Assembly (NCBI RefSeq): GCF_900177775.1
Contig: NZ_FXWH01000001.1
Location: 806,001 to 870,000, forward strand
Origin: Pseudidiomarina planktonica
Lineage (GTDB): Bacteria > Pseudomonadota > Gammaproteobacteria > Enterobacterales > Alteromonadaceae
DNA: 64,000 nucleotides
Direction: 5' to 3'
Shown here: piece by piece, positions 26,470 to 36,854 of the stretch
How positions within the stretch are numbered: position 1 is the first letter of the stretch
Layout: each line of letters starts with the position of its first letter
Position numbers and translations under genes: made by a program
The notes under the pieces: generated by a model
What the model saw: only the letters and a program-made list of their open reading frames with translations
What the model was told of the DNA's origin: nothing
Database searches by the model: none

Positions 26470-27810
26470 ATGATTACGATAAAGAAAGGTCTGGATATCC
26501 CCATCAAGGGAGCTCCCCAACAAACTATCGAAGACGGCAAAGCTGCGAAAACAGTAGCCGTTTTGGGCGAAGAGTATGTGGGCATGCGTCCGACGATGCA
26601 CGTTAAAGTCGATGACGTAGTAAAGAAAGGCCAGTTGATTTTTGAAGATAAGAAAAATCCTGGTGTTAAATTTACAGCTCCGGCTGCCGGTAAAGTGAAA
26701 GACGTTTTACGCGGCGCGAAGCGAGTTTTACAGGCTGTTGTTATTGAAGTAGACGGCACTGATAAAGTTACCTTCGACTCTTTTGACAGCAGCAAGCTAG
26801 ACAGCATTGAACGCGACAAAGTGAAAGAGATACTGGTGGAGTCAGGCCAATGGCCAGCACTTCGCACCCGTCCTTTCAGCCGTTCGCCTGCACTTGATGC
26901 TGAGCCGACCGCTATTTTCGTGAGCGTAATGGACACCAATCCATTAGCCGCCGACCCTACCTTAATAGTTAAGGAACAGTCACAAGCCTTCATTGATGGC
27001 CTGAAAGTACTGAAACGCTTAACTGACGGTAAGGTGTTTGTGACTAAAGCCGCCGATGCTGAAGTTGATACTGGCGATGCTGACGTGCAAGTTGAGAGCT
27101 TCAGTGGTCCTCATCCAGCAGGTCTGGTTGGAACCCATATTCACTTCTTGCAACCGGTTAGCGTGAAGAAGCCAGTGTGGCACATTGGTTATCAGGACGT
27201 GATTGCCTACGGTAAATTATTTACCACAGGTGAGCTGTTCACTGATCGAGTTGTTGCTTTGGCCGGTCCTGGCGTTAGTCAGCCGCGTTTGCTGCGCACC
27301 CAAATGGGCGCCAGCTTAACCGACCTAACAGCAGGCGAGCTAACTGATGGCGATTTACGCGTTATTTCAGGTTCAATTCTGAACGGTACTACGGCTGACG
27401 AAGACCATGCTTGGTTAGGTCGCTTCCATAACCAGGTTAGCGTATTGCGTGAAGGCCACGAAAAAATTCTGTTTGGCTGGATTTTACCGGGCATGAATCA
27501 GCACTCAATTACGCGTGCTTACGCCGGTCATTTAGCGCCGAAGAAAGAATTTGATATGACTACCTCTACCAATGGCTCAAGCCGCGCAATGGTTCCAATT
27601 GGAAACTACGAGCGGATTATGCCACTGGATATTCTGCCAACCATGTTGTTACGCGATATGTTGTCTGGTGACACTGAAGGCGCGCAAAAATTAGGCTGTT
27701 TAGAGCTGGATGAAGAAGATTTGGCTCTGTGTACTTATGTATGTCCTGGTAAGTACGAATATGGCCCGGTCCTGCGTAACGTGCTCAGCACGATCGAGAA
27801 AGAGGGCTAA
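26470..27810 (+). CDS. nqrA: Na+-translocating NADH:quinone reductase subunit A
   Basis: A 446-residue peripheral subunit of the six-subunit sodium pump that oxidises NADH and reduces ubiquinone. The start [16 protein letters not shown] is the family N-terminus and gives the usual 446 residues; a GTG four codons earlier (26458) is possible but unsupported. The segment [27 protein letters not shown] near the C-terminus is typical. First gene of the operon, 2 bases before nqrB. Confidence 0.96.
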   Translation: MITIKKGLDIPIKGAPQQTIEDGKAAKTVAVLGEEYVGMRPTMHVKVDDVVKKGQLIFEDKKNPGVKFTAPAAGKVKDVLRGAKRVLQAVVIEVDGTDKVTFDSFDSSKLDSIERDKVKEILVESGQWPALRTRPFSRSPALDAEPTAIFVSVMDTNPLAADPTLIVKEQSQAFIDGLKVLKRLTDGKVFVTKAADAEVDTGDADVQVESFSGPHPAGLVGTHIHFLQPVSVKKPVWHIGYQDVIAYGKLFTTGELFTDRVVALAGPGVSQPRLLRTQMGASLTDLTAGELTDGDLRVISGSILNGTTADEDHAWLGRFHNQVSVLREGHEKILFGWILPGMNQHSITRAYAGHLAPKKEFDMTTSTNGSSRAMVPIGNYERIMPLDILPTMLLRDMLSGDTEGAQKLGCLELDEEDLALCTYVCPGKYEYGPVLRNVLSTIEKEG

Positions 27811-27812
27811 TC

Positions 27813-29015
27813 ATGAGCTTAAAAAATTACATCGAGCAAATCGAGCCGAACTTTGAAAAAGGCGGTAAATATGAAAAGTGGTATGCGCTTTATGAAGCCG
27901 TTGCCACTATTTTATATACGCCAGGTCATGTGACTAAAACCGGCACCCATGTACGTGACAATATTGACTTGAAACGTATCATGATTTTCGTTTGGTTAAT
28001 GACCTTCCCAGCTATGTTCTGGGGTATGTACAACATTGGTAACCAGGCCGCGATGGCACTGGCTGAAGGCTATCAGTTATCTGATGTCTGGCAGGTGGGT
28101 TTATTTGAACTTATAGGTGCGCAGTTAACTGCGGATTCCGGTTGGCTTACCAAAATGTGGTACGGTGCCTGTTTCTTCTTCCCTATTTACGCCGTGGTGT
28201 TCTTTGTCGGTGGCTTCTGGGAAGTCCTGTTTGCGTCCATTCGTAAACACGAAGTAAACGAAGGCTTCTTTGTTACCTCCGTGCTGTTCGCACTTATTTT
28301 ACCGCCAACCTTGCCACTGTGGCAGGCTGCCTTAGGTATCACCTTCGGTGTTGTTATTGGTAAAGAAATCTTTGGTGGTACTGGCCGTAACTTCTTAAAC
28401 CCTGCCTTAACCGGCCGGGCATTCCTGTACTTTGCTTACCCAGCCGCAATTTCTGGTGATGCGGTATGGACTGCAGTTGACGGTTTCTCGGGTGCAACTT
28501 ACCTGGGTCAGTCAGCTCTGGGCGAACTTGATTACAGCAACACTGCCGCTTGGTGGGATGCGTTCTTAGGTAACATCCAAGGTTCTATGGGTGAAGTATC
28601 TACCCTGATGATCTTAATTGGTGGTTTAGCACTGATTTATTTCCGTATTGCTTCCTGGCGTATTGTTGCCGGTGTGTTTATCGGCATGCTGTTGTTCTCA
28701 GGTTTATTGAACCTGATTGGCAGCGAAACTAACCCTATGTTTGCGATGCCGTGGTACTGGCACTTAGTGGTTGGTGGTTTTGCTTTCGGTATGATGTTTA
28801 TGGCAACCGACCCGGTGTCGGCTTCGTTTACCAACCGTGGTAAATGGGCATACGGCATCCTGATTGGTTTAATGACTGTACTGATTCGCGTAATTAACCC
28901 AGCTTATCCGGAAGGAATCATGTTGGCGATTCTGTTTGCGAACGTGTTTGCGCCATTATTTGATTACTTTGTGGTTCAGGCGAATGTGAAGCGGAGGTTG
29001 GCGCGCAATGTCTAA
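27813..29015 (+). CDS. nqrB: Na+-NQR subunit B
   Basis: A 400-residue inner-membrane subunit with about ten helices. It carries the covalent FMN attachment sequence [10 protein letters not shown] (Thr229). It also binds riboflavin and forms part of the Na+ path. ApbE, encoded downstream, adds the FMN. It overlaps nqrC by 8 bases. Confidence 0.96.
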   Translation: MSLKNYIEQIEPNFEKGGKYEKWYALYEAVATILYTPGHVTKTGTHVRDNIDLKRIMIFVWLMTFPAMFWGMYNIGNQAAMALAEGYQLSDVWQVGLFELIGAQLTADSGWLTKMWYGACFFFPIYAVVFFVGGFWEVLFASIRKHEVNEGFFVTSVLFALILPPTLPLWQAALGITFGVVIGKEIFGGTGRNFLNPALTGRAFLYFAYPAAISGDAVWTAVDGFSGATYLGQSALGELDYSNTAAWWDAFLGNIQGSMGEVSTLMILIGGLALIYFRIASWRIVAGVFIGMLLFSGLLNLIGSETNPMFAMPWYWHLVVGGFAFGMMFMATDPVSASFTNRGKWAYGILIGLMTVLIRVINPAYPEGIMLAILFANVFAPLFDYFVVQANVKRRLARNV

Positions 29016-29796
29016 AAAGAACGAATCTTTGGGTAAAACGGTATTTGTCGTTGTTGCCCTGTGTTTAGTGTGCTCTGTCATTGTGGCCGGTGCAGCGGTT
29101 GGCTTAAAGCCACTGCAGCAAAAGAATGCCGCACTTGATATGCAGCGTAACGTTTTGGATGCCGCCGGTATTTTAGAGCCAGGCATGGATGTTGTTGAAA
29201 TCTTCGAGCAGCGTGTAGCAACGCGTCTGGTTAACTTGAACGATTTCGCCACGCCGGAAACTGCTGATGGTAAAAATGCCACTCAGTACAGCCCGCGCAT
29301 GGCAGCACAAGATCCAGATTTGAGCACTAATTTGTCAAAGTCTGAAGACATTGCTGGTATTGGTCGTCGCGAAGATGTCGCACAAGTTTATTTCATCAAC
29401 AACGAACAAGGTGAACTGCAAACTCTGGTAGTGCACATTCGCGGCTACGGCTTGTGGGGTACTATGTATGGCTTGCTGGCGCTGGATAGCGACCTGAATA
29501 CTATACGTGGCATTAACTTCTACGAGCACAGCGAAACTCCGGGCTTAGGTGGTGAAATTCAAAATCCACGTTGGGCAGCAAACTGGGAAGGTAAGAAAGT
29601 TTACGGTGACCAGCTTGAGCAAGTGCAAATTGACGTAACCAAGAATGCTACTGACGAAGCGCATGATATTGATGCTTTATCGGGTGCAACCTTGACCAGC
29701 AATGGCGTTGAGAACCTGATCCAATATTGGTTCAGCGACAAGGCTTATGGCCCCATGTTGGATAAAATTCGCAAAGGAGAGCTGAACAATGGCTAG
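29008..29796 (+). CDS. nqrC: Na+-NQR subunit C
   Basis: A 262-residue subunit with one N-terminal membrane helix and a periplasmic FMN domain. The second FMN attachment site is [10 protein letters not shown] (Thr228). Residues around ETPGLGGEI are conserved. It overlaps both neighbours by 8 bases, as usual in nqr operons. Confidence 0.96.
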   Translation: MSKKNESLGKTVFVVVALCLVCSVIVAGAAVGLKPLQQKNAALDMQRNVLDAAGILEPGMDVVEIFEQRVATRLVNLNDFATPETADGKNATQYSPRMAAQDPDLSTNLSKSEDIAGIGRREDVAQVYFINNEQGELQTLVVHIRGYGLWGTMYGLLALDSDLNTIRGINFYEHSETPGLGGEIQNPRWAANWEGKKVYGDQLEQVQIDVTKNATDEAHDIDALSGATLTSNGVENLIQYWFSDKAYGPMLDKIRKGELNNG

Positions 29797-30421
29797 CTCA
29801 AAAGAGATGAAAGAGGTTCTGTTTGGACCGATTTTCGCGAACAACCCAATTGCGCTGCAAATACTAGGTATTTGTTCGGCACTGGCGGTAACGTCGAAAA
29901 TGGAAAACACCCTGGTAATGTGTATTGCACTTACCTTCGTGGTGGCATTTTCAAACTTATTTATCTCAATTATTCGTAACCATATTCCATCGAGTGTGCG
30001 GATTATTGTGCAAATGACCATTATTGCCAGCTTGGTAATTGTGGTAGATCAGGTTTTACGCGCTTATGCATACAGTGTGGCCAAGGAAATTTCGGTTTTC
30101 GTGGCACTGATTATTACCAACTGTATCGTTATGGGTCGTGCTGAAGCTTACGCAATGAAGAGCCCGCCGTTCATGTCGTTCTTAGACGGCCTTGGTAACG
30201 GTTTAGGTTATTCCTTCGTGTTGTTGGTAGTTGGCTTTATTCGTGAACTATTCGGCTCAGGTAGCCTGTTTGGTACGCAAATTTTACCAGTAGTGTCTGA
30301 AGGTGGCTGGTATCAGCCGGTCGGTCTGTTGGTATTGCCACCAAGCGCCTTCTTTATTATCGGCGGGATTATTTGGGTACTGCGTACCTTCCGTCCTGAA
30401 CAAGTCGAACCGAAGGAGTAG
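29789..30421 (+). CDS. nqrD: Na+-NQR subunit D
   Basis: A 210-residue membrane subunit with six helices, homologous to NqrE. A Cys in helix context ([17 protein letters not shown]) is one of the ligands of the intramembrane iron or [2Fe-2S] centre shared with NqrE. NqrM is needed to fill that centre. Starts inside the end of nqrC. Confidence 0.96.
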   Translation: MASSKEMKEVLFGPIFANNPIALQILGICSALAVTSKMENTLVMCIALTFVVAFSNLFISIIRNHIPSSVRIIVQMTIIASLVIVVDQVLRAYAYSVAKEISVFVALIITNCIVMGRAEAYAMKSPPFMSFLDGLGNGLGYSFVLLVVGFIRELFGSGSLFGTQILPVVSEGGWYQPVGLLVLPPSAFFIIGGIIWVLRTFRPEQVEPKE

Positions 30422-30430
30422 GGGAACGTC

Positions 30431-31039
30431 ATGGAAGCATATATCAGCTTATTTATTAAATCGGTATTTGTAGAGAACCTGGCACTAACCTTCTTCTTGG
30501 GTATGTGTACGTTTTTAGCAGTATCGAAAAAAGTTAGCACAGCTTTTGGTCTGGGCGTTGCCGTTATTGTGGTATTGGGTATTTCGGTACCAGTGAACAA
30601 TATTATCTATCACGGTATTTTGGCTCCTGGCGCACTAGAGTGGGCCGGTTTTCCTGATGCAGACTTGAGCTTTTTGCGATTCTTGACCTTTATCGGTGTG
30701 ATTGCAGCATTGGTGCAAATTCTGGAGATGACTCTGGATAAATATGTACCAGCTCTATACAACGCACTAGGTATTTTCTTACCGCTAATTACCGTGAACT
30801 GCGCTATTTTCGGTGGCGTTGCCTTCATGGTTGAGCGTAACTATACCTTTGCTGAAAGTGTTGTATACGGCATCGGCAGTGGTGTGGGCTGGGCGCTTGC
30901 CATTGTTGCTTTGGCTGCGGTGCGTGAGAAATTAAAGTATGCAGATGTACCCGATGGTTTGCGCGGCTTAGGCGCAACTTTTATGGCGGTAGGTCTTATT
31001 GGTTTGGGCTTTATGTCATTTTCTGGCGTATCACTTTAA
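30431..31039 (+). CDS. nqrE: Na+-NQR subunit E
   Basis: A 202-residue membrane subunit with six helices. [14 protein letters not shown] and [13 protein letters not shown] provide the paired cysteines that complete the intramembrane Fe centre with NqrD. The order, spacing and length match the family. Confidence 0.96.
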   Translation: MEAYISLFIKSVFVENLALTFFLGMCTFLAVSKKVSTAFGLGVAVIVVLGISVPVNNIIYHGILAPGALEWAGFPDADLSFLRFLTFIGVIAALVQILEMTLDKYVPALYNALGIFLPLITVNCAIFGGVAFMVERNYTFAESVVYGIGSGVGWALAIVALAAVREKLKYADVPDGLRGLGATFMAVGLIGLGFMSFSGVSL

Positions 31040-31079
31040 GCTCCGAATTGGTCGAACGGGATAACTAGAGGTACAGTCG

Positions 31080-32321
31080 ATGCAACAGCAAGAGATCATT
31101 CAGATCGCTCTCGGCGTAGGCATGTTTACTGTAATCGTACTGGTATTGGTTGCCATTATTATGGCGGCGAAATCAAAACTGGTACCAAGCGGTGATGTCG
31201 AAATTCTGATTAACAATGATGAAGACAAGAAAATTATTACTCAGCCAGGCACTAAACTGCTTGGTGCACTAGCCAACGCTGGAATATTTGTTTCTTCAGC
31301 TTGTGGTGGTGGTGGTTCATGTGGCCAGTGTACGGTCAGAGTGAAAGAGGGTGGCGGTGACATTCTGCCTACCGAAAAAGACCACATTAATAAGAAAGAA
31401 GCGCGCGAAGGCACGCGTCTATCTTGTCAGGTGAACGTGAAGCAAAACATGAAAATCGAATTACCAGAAGAGGTATTCGGTATTCGTAAGTGGGATTGCA
31501 CCGTGAAGTCGAATGACAACGTGGCAACCTTCATTAAAGAGTTTGTGGTGCAACTACCGGAAGGCGAAGATGTACCTTTCCGTGCCGGTGGCTTCATTCA
31601 GATTGAAGCGCCACCACACCACGTGAAGTATCGCGACTTTGACGTTGCAGAGCGCTTCCGCGGTGACTGGGAACGTTTTGGTTTCTTTGATGTTGAATCA
31701 AAAGTAGACGAAGAAGTGGTTCGCGCTTATTCAATGGCCAACTATCCGGAAGAGAAAGGCATTATTATGCTGAACGTTCGGATAGCTACTCCGCCACCAA
31801 ATAACTTGAGCCTGCCAGCAGGTAAAATGTCGTCATACATGTTTAGCTTAAAAGAAGGCGATAAAGTAACTATTTCAGGTCCTTTCGGTGAGTTCTTCGC
31901 GAAAGAAACCGAAGCTGAAATGATTTTCGTTGGTGGTGGTGCTGGGATGGCGCCAATGCGTTCGCACATTTTCGACCAACTGCGTCGTATTAAAACCGAC
32001 CGTAAAATTTCATTCTGGTACGGTGCGCGTTCGAAGAAAGAAATGTTCTACGTTGAAGATTTTGACATGCTAGCGCGTGAAAATGACAACTTCGACTGGC
32101 ACGTAGCGCTTTCTGATCCGCAACCAGAAGATAACTGGGAAGGCGACACAGGCTTTATTCACAATGTGTTGTACGAGCGTTATCTGAAAGACCACGAAGC
32201 GCCGGAAGATTGTGAGTTCTACATGTGTGGACCGCCGGTAATGAACGCCGCGGTTATCAATATGCTGCACGAACTTGGTGTGGAAGAAGAGAATATTATG
32301 CTTGATGACTTTGGAGGCTAA
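31080..32321 (+). CDS. nqrF: Na+-NQR subunit F (NADH-oxidising)
   Basis: A 413-residue entry subunit. One N-terminal helix (residues 5-30) is followed by a ferredoxin domain with cluster Cys in [13 protein letters not shown] and RLSCQV. The FAD domain has RAYSMANYP and the NADH domain [11 protein letters not shown]. The terminal MLDDFGG is typical. Electrons pass from NADH to FAD to the [2Fe-2S] cluster and on to NqrD/E. Confidence 0.96.
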   Translation: MQQQEIIQIALGVGMFTVIVLVLVAIIMAAKSKLVPSGDVEILINNDEDKKIITQPGTKLLGALANAGIFVSSACGGGGSCGQCTVRVKEGGGDILPTEKDHINKKEAREGTRLSCQVNVKQNMKIELPEEVFGIRKWDCTVKSNDNVATFIKEFVVQLPEGEDVPFRAGGFIQIEAPPHHVKYRDFDVAERFRGDWERFGFFDVESKVDEEVVRAYSMANYPEEKGIIMLNVRIATPPPNNLSLPAGKMSSYMFSLKEGDKVTISGPFGEFFAKETEAEMIFVGGGAGMAPMRSHIFDQLRRIKTDRKISFWYGARSKKEMFYVEDFDMLARENDNFDWHVALSDPQPEDNWEGDTGFIHNVLYERYLKDHEAPEDCEFYMCGPPVMNAAVINMLHELGVEEENIMLDDFGG

Positions 32322-32329
32322 CGAAGGCA

Positions 32330-33361
32330 GTGCCTAAGTTCATCCAATCAAGCGCAATACTGAAACTATGGCTGGCCCTTATTGGGCTGGCCTTTTTCGT
32401 TTCCTGTAGCCAAGCGCCGGAACAAACAAATTTATCCGGTAAAACCATGGGTACGACTTACCATGTGAGTTTTATCAGTGGTGACCCTGAGCATGTGCCT
32501 GAGGAAATACAGGCGCACATTGACGGATTGCTCGCGCAAATCAATTCGCAAATGTCGACCTACGATCCGAACTCAGAGTTATCGCGCTTTAACGCGTCAC
32601 GTCAAATTACGCCTTTTGTAGTGTCTAGGAGCCTGGAAGAAGTGGTGAAAAGGGCGCTGGAGATTGCTGAAGAAACCGGTGGTGTGCTGGATGTTACCGT
32701 GGGACCTTTGGTGAACTTGTGGGGCTTTGGTCCGCAGGCGAAGCCGGAGCAGGTGCCTTCGGCAGAAGCTATTGCAGACTTGCAGGATCAGGTTGGTTAT
32801 AAACACCTGAGTGTTAGTAACCACCAACTGACCAAATCCCATCCTGAGCTGTACGTTGATTTGTCTACCATAGCGAAAGGATATGCGGTAGATAGAGTGG
32901 CGCGGGTGCTGGAGCAGTTAGAAATACATAACTATCTGGTCGAAATTGGCGGCGAAATGCGAGTGAAAGGCTCCAAAGCAGGCGACCAACCCTGGCGTGT
33001 GGCTATTGAGAAGCCGGTATCCAGTGAGCGTGCCGTACAGCGTATTATAGAGCCTAAAAATATGGCGGTGGCGACCTCAGGCGACTATCGCAACTTTTAT
33101 CAGGAAGAGGGTGTACGTTACTCGCATATTATCGACCCTCGCACCGGTAAGCCTATTCAACATCAACTGGTTTCGGCAACGGTGCTGGCGGAAACCTGCA
33201 TGGACGCCGATGCCTATGCTACCGCATTGTTAGTGATGGGAACTGAAGAAGCATTGGCCTTTGCCACGCGGAAAAATCTGGCGGTGATGTTGGTGACGCG
33301 TGAAGATGATGCATTTAAAGAGTATACTACTCCTGCGTTCGATGAAATTGCGGTGGACTGA
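32330..33361 (+). CDS. apbE: FAD:protein FMN transferase ApbE
   Basis: A 343-residue lipoprotein (lipobox FFVSCSQ) beginning at a GTG 8 bases after the nqrF stop. It attaches FMN covalently to the SGAT threonines of NqrB and NqrC. Family blocks include KTMGTTYHV, MSTYDPNSELSRFN, DLSTIAKGYAVDRV, GGEMRVKG and HIIDPRTGKPI. Its place in the nqr operon is usual. Confidence 0.95.
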   Translation: MPKFIQSSAILKLWLALIGLAFFVSCSQAPEQTNLSGKTMGTTYHVSFISGDPEHVPEEIQAHIDGLLAQINSQMSTYDPNSELSRFNASRQITPFVVSRSLEEVVKRALEIAEETGGVLDVTVGPLVNLWGFGPQAKPEQVPSAEAIADLQDQVGYKHLSVSNHQLTKSHPELYVDLSTIAKGYAVDRVARVLEQLEIHNYLVEIGGEMRVKGSKAGDQPWRVAIEKPVSSERAVQRIIEPKNMAVATSGDYRNFYQEEGVRYSHIIDPRTGKPIQHQLVSATVLAETCMDADAYATALLVMGTEEALAFATRKNLAVMLVTREDDAFKEYTTPAFDEIAVD

Positions 33362-33406
33362 AACCAAACTTTGATCAGCGTGTCCTAAGTAGTAGCAGGA
33401 GGTTTT

Positions 33407-33619
33407 ATGGAAACATTTTTATTAGTCTTTGTTGTATTCTTGCTGGTGGTGCTGGCAATGTCAGTAGGTTACCTGCTACAACGCAAGACCATTTCTGGCA
33501 GCTGTGGTGGTATCGCTTCTATGGGCATGGAAAAAGCCTGTGACTGCGATGAACCCTGTGATGACAAAAAAGCACGCATGGCCAAAGAAAAAAGTTGGCA
33601 GGAAAATCGTATTCACTAA
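33407..33619 (+). CDS. nqrM: Na+-NQR maturation protein NqrM
   Basis: A 70-residue protein with one membrane helix (residues 3-23) and four cysteines: Cys33, Cys45, Cys47 and Cys51 (SGSCGG and ACDCDEPC). This is the DUF539 family, shown in Vibrio to be required for iron insertion into the NqrD/E centre. A good ribosome site (AGGAGG) lies 5 bases upstream. The next gene, a desulfurase fusion, begins 19 bases after the stop. Confidence 0.94.
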   Translation: METFLLVFVVFLLVVLAMSVGYLLQRKTISGSCGGIASMGMEKACDCDEPCDDKKARMAKEKSWQENRIH

Positions 33620-33637
33620 GTTTACTAGGAGCTCTGC

Positions 33638-35737
33638 ATGGTCAAGTTGGTTCAAATTCGCCCGGTTGCCGCAGAGCTTTACCTTGATTGTAATGCCACA
33701 ACCCCAGTTCTTCCCGAGATAGCTCAGGCCGTAACCCATGTTATGGGCGATATTTTCGGCAACCCCAGCAGTAGTCACATCACCGGTTTAAAAGCCCGCT
33801 ACATTTTAGATTCCACCCGCCGCTTGGCGCGTCAGGTTATCGGTGTACAAGATGGTGACGTATTATTTACCAGTGGTGCCACTGAGGGAATCCAAACGGC
33901 GGTTCTTTCCAGTTTGCATCGTGCTATTTGTTGCCCGCCGGAGAATCAACCTAAGAACCCGCGCTGGTTGCTGTATGGAGCCACTGAGCATAAAGCGGTA
34001 CCGCAGGCATTAGAGCACTGGAATAAGGTGCTACGTCTTGGTGCTGAGTTGAAGGCTATTCCGGTCGACAGCAAAGGACTACTGGATCAGGATTTCATTC
34101 AGGCGCATGTAGCCGACGCGGCCATGATTTGTACTATGGCTGTGAATAACGAAACTGGTGTGCAGCAAGATTTAGTAGCGTTGGAGCAGTCAATTCGCTC
34201 AGTTAACCCAACCATACCCTGGCTGGTTGACGGTGTGCAGGCGCTGGGCAAACTGGATATGCAGCTCGCTAACTTAAGTATTGATTATGCAGCCTTCAGC
34301 GGGCATAAGCTATATGCACCCAAAGGCATCGGCTTTATGTACGTGCGTAAAGGCGCCCCTTTTACACCGCTCATGATTGGTGGTGGGCAAGAGTCAGGGC
34401 TACGTTCGGGCACCGAAAATTTACCTGGTATTGCAGCACTGCACGCCTTGTTTGAAATGCTACTGGCAGATAGCCCGCGGTTTAGTTCACACGCCCAGTT
34501 AGCCGGCTACCGGGAGCAGTTGGCGGAAGCTTTGCAAGCTGCGTTTCCTACGCTGGTATTTAATAATGACTTTGATGTATCTGTTGCCACCACCCTTAAC
34601 TTTTCAGTGAAGGGCGTGTCGTCGCGCGACATCATGGATGTGTTTGATGCGGCTAATATTCGGGTGAGTTCAGGCTCGGCCTGTAGCTCGAAAGTCACTG
34701 GCAGCTATGTGCTGGACGCTATGGGATTAGATTTTTGGCGCAGTCAGTCGGCAATTCGTTTGTCGTTTGGGCCGGCCACCAGTGCGGCTGATATTGCTGC
34801 GGCTTGCTCGCGTATTCGCAGGGCAGCGCAAGCGTTGCAGCAGTCGTGCCTGCTGCCTACCGATGTGAACAGCGATAGCGACACCGACTTAAATGGCATA
34901 GTGCAGTGGCGTTATGACGATCAATGCTGCTATTTAATTATTGATAAGGCAGCCCGCCAACTGATTATTATTGACCCACTGGCCCCCTTGGCTGAACGAC
35001 TTGAGAATCTAGTGCAATGCCGCGGTTACCGGGTGCAGGCGATAGTGACTTCGCAACCGCAGGATCAGGAGGGCACCGGACCCATGTTGGCACAATTGCT
35101 GTGCGCGAGTGGCTGTGACGAAGCTCGTGATCAGTATGGTTGGCCACAGTCGGCACCTGAAGCTGAAGGGTTAAGTCAGGTAAAAATTGGTGAGCGCACA
35201 TTGTATCGTATTGGGCAGGATAATCCGGCTTATGTGCTGTCTGCACAAAATGCTCCGAACCATATTGAGTTTACCTTTGGCAATACCAACACGGCCGTAG
35301 CGGCGCAGTCGCAATTAAGCCAATTGACGTTATCAGAAAGTGTGGTGTGCCCACCAATAGATGCGCACTATGCGCTCGCACTGCGCTGGTGCGAAGTTAT
35401 TGGTGAGTGCGCTCAGCGTGGTGATCTTGATTTAGGTTTAGACGACGAGCGTTCCGTATTACAGCAGCCGGAAACCTTAGTTATTGACGTGCGCGAACAG
35501 CAGGAACATTTGATGCAACCTTTGCCGGTGGCTGCCGAGGTACTCAATGTACCTCTAACCAGAGCGGCGCAGTTTATTGTCGACAAACGAGCCAAACTCA
35601 AAGACCGCACTGTTATATGCGTGTGTCGGTCAGGCCATCGCAGCGCGGCGGTAGCACAAGCGCTGGTTCGTCATGGTTTTACCAAAGTAAGGCATTTAAC
35701 TGGTGGTTTGGCATTGTTGCAGGAAGAGCTGGCCTAG
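33638..35737 (+). CDS. Cysteine desulfurase - degenerate MBL - rhodanese fusion protein
   Basis: A 699-residue cytosolic protein with three parts. Residues 1-405 form a class V PLP enzyme of the NifS/IscS type with His118 (TEHKA), Lys224 (SGHKLYAPKG) and the active-loop Cys349 (SGSACSSKVTG). Residues about 420-590 resemble the ETHE1/CstB persulfide-dioxygenase MBL domain, but the THxHxDH motif reads TSQPQDQ (471-477 region), so three metal His are missing. Residues 605-699 form a rhodanese with Cys663 (CVCRSGHRS). It could pass persulfide from Cys349 to Cys663. It follows nqrM by 19 bases with AGGAG before the ATG, so it is likely in the nqr transcript; this suggests a sulfur-donor role in Na+-NQR or general Fe-S assembly (inference). 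Confidence 0.88.
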   Translation: MVKLVQIRPVAAELYLDCNATTPVLPEIAQAVTHVMGDIFGNPSSSHITGLKARYILDSTRRLARQVIGVQDGDVLFTSGATEGIQTAVLSSLHRAICCPPENQPKNPRWLLYGATEHKAVPQALEHWNKVLRLGAELKAIPVDSKGLLDQDFIQAHVADAAMICTMAVNNETGVQQDLVALEQSIRSVNPTIPWLVDGVQALGKLDMQLANLSIDYAAFSGHKLYAPKGIGFMYVRKGAPFTPLMIGGGQESGLRSGTENLPGIAALHALFEMLLADSPRFSSHAQLAGYREQLAEALQAAFPTLVFNNDFDVSVATTLNFSVKGVSSRDIMDVFDAANIRVSSGSACSSKVTGSYVLDAMGLDFWRSQSAIRLSFGPATSAADIAAACSRIRRAAQALQQSCLLPTDVNSDSDTDLNGIVQWRYDDQCCYLIIDKAARQLIIIDPLAPLAERLENLVQCRGYRVQAIVTSQPQDQEGTGPMLAQLLCASGCDEARDQYGWPQSAPEAEGLSQVKIGERTLYRIGQDNPAYVLSAQNAPNHIEFTFGNTNTAVAAQSQLSQLTLSESVVCPPIDAHYALALRWCEVIGECAQRGDLDLGLDDERSVLQQPETLVIDVREQQEHLMQPLPVAAEVLNVPLTRAAQFIVDKRAKLKDRTVICVCRSGHRSAAVAQALVRHGFTKVRHLTGGLALLQEELA

Positions 35738-36777
35738 GGCAGCTCAAAGCTAGCAAAATACCCATTTTTACCGGCTAAATAGCAGCGTTGGTGTTCGGTA
35801 CATTGGGTAGCCCAAACGTTCTCTGAGGTCAGCTTCTGCCAGTTTTCTCCGGTTAGCGAGCCAATGGCTGCACCGGAAGGATTGCTCACCAGCAGTTGCT
35901 CGCCGTTCAAACTGAGACTGTAAATAGCCCCCTGCAACGGCGGCGTTGGTAAAGTGGTAAACTCACCCGCATTGAAATGCATTACTTGAGGCTGACTCTG
36001 GGCCTCACTTAAGTCGCCCCCGGCAATGAAGAAATCGTTTTCAGCGCGCGGCCAGATAGCCGTAATGCCGCGCATAGGGCCGGCCAGCATTGGCGTGTTC
36101 ATCACTTTGAAACGGATCCCAAACTTAGGTTTTATCAGCACCCGCGCCGTTACCGCATTACCGGTGCCGATGGCCCAGACATCGTTTTTATACTGAATGC
36201 AGTTGCCACTTGCCGAGAAGCCACCTTCGCCACTTAAGGGGCCGCTGTCTACCACGTTACTAATGTTCAACCAATTGCGGCCATCGGCACTGCGAATGAG
36301 CTGCCAGCGTTCGTTGTAGCTGTCGGCAAAGGCCAGAGCTTCACCAGAGGGTGCCACCGCCAGACAATTCATAAACAAGTTGCTATCGGCGCGATAACGT
36401 AACTGCCAGCTGCGGCCTGCATTACTGGTGTAATACACGCGCGAATTACCACCCTCACCAACACTTAAAGCAAAGGCGCGTTGATCGTCCAGCGCTTCAA
36501 TGTCACGAAATTCAAGTTCGTTGCTGCCCGGCTTAGAAAAACTCCAGGTTTCACCGCCATCAGTACTGCGGCCAATAGTACCCTGGCTACCAGCTAGCCA
36601 GATGGTGTCGCGGCTGGGTGCGCTAATGCTAATCCAGCTCACTTCGCTTTGAGTTGCTTTAACACTTAATTCGGCAGCCAAAAGCTGGCTGCTATAAATG
36701 CCGGTTGAACTCACCAGGAATAGATAAAAGCTAAATTTTACAACGGCTACACACCGAAAAAACAGAGTCGCTATCAC
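35734..36777 (-). CDS. Secreted YCF48/BNR-repeat beta-propeller protein
   Basis: About 347 residues with a hydrophobic signal (FSFYLFLVSSTGIYSS, cleavage near LLAAE). Repeated Asp-box-like units follow, such as GRSTDGGETWSF, YYTSNAGRSWQL and IRSADGRNWLNI. This is the photosystem II assembly factor-like (YCF48) or sialidase-type propeller seen widely in marine bacteria. Function unknown; no catalytic residues are evident. The GTG at 36777 is preferred because GAGGGA stands 9 bases upstream; an ATG at 36804 is the alternative. Its stop shares CTAG with the stop of the desulfurase fusion. Confidence 0.75.
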   Translation of the reverse strand: MIATLFFRCVAVVKFSFYLFLVSSTGIYSSQLLAAELSVKATQSEVSWISISAPSRDTIWLAGSQGTIGRSTDGGETWSFSKPGSNELEFRDIEALDDQRAFALSVGEGGNSRVYYTSNAGRSWQLRYRADSNLFMNCLAVAPSGEALAFADSYNERWQLIRSADGRNWLNISNVVDSGPLSGEGGFSASGNCIQYKNDVWAIGTGNAVTARVLIKPKFGIRFKVMNTPMLAGPMRGITAIWPRAENDFFIAGGDLSEAQSQPQVMHFNAGEFTTLPTPPLQGAIYSLSLNGEQLLVSNPSGAAIGSLTGENWQKLTSENVWATQCTEHQRCYLAGKNGYFASFELP

Positions 36778-36854
36778 CTTATTGTTTCCCTCACCAGAGT
36801 ACATAAAAGTTAGTGTATCATGGATTGTACAAGGTATAGCGACGAGGAATAAAC

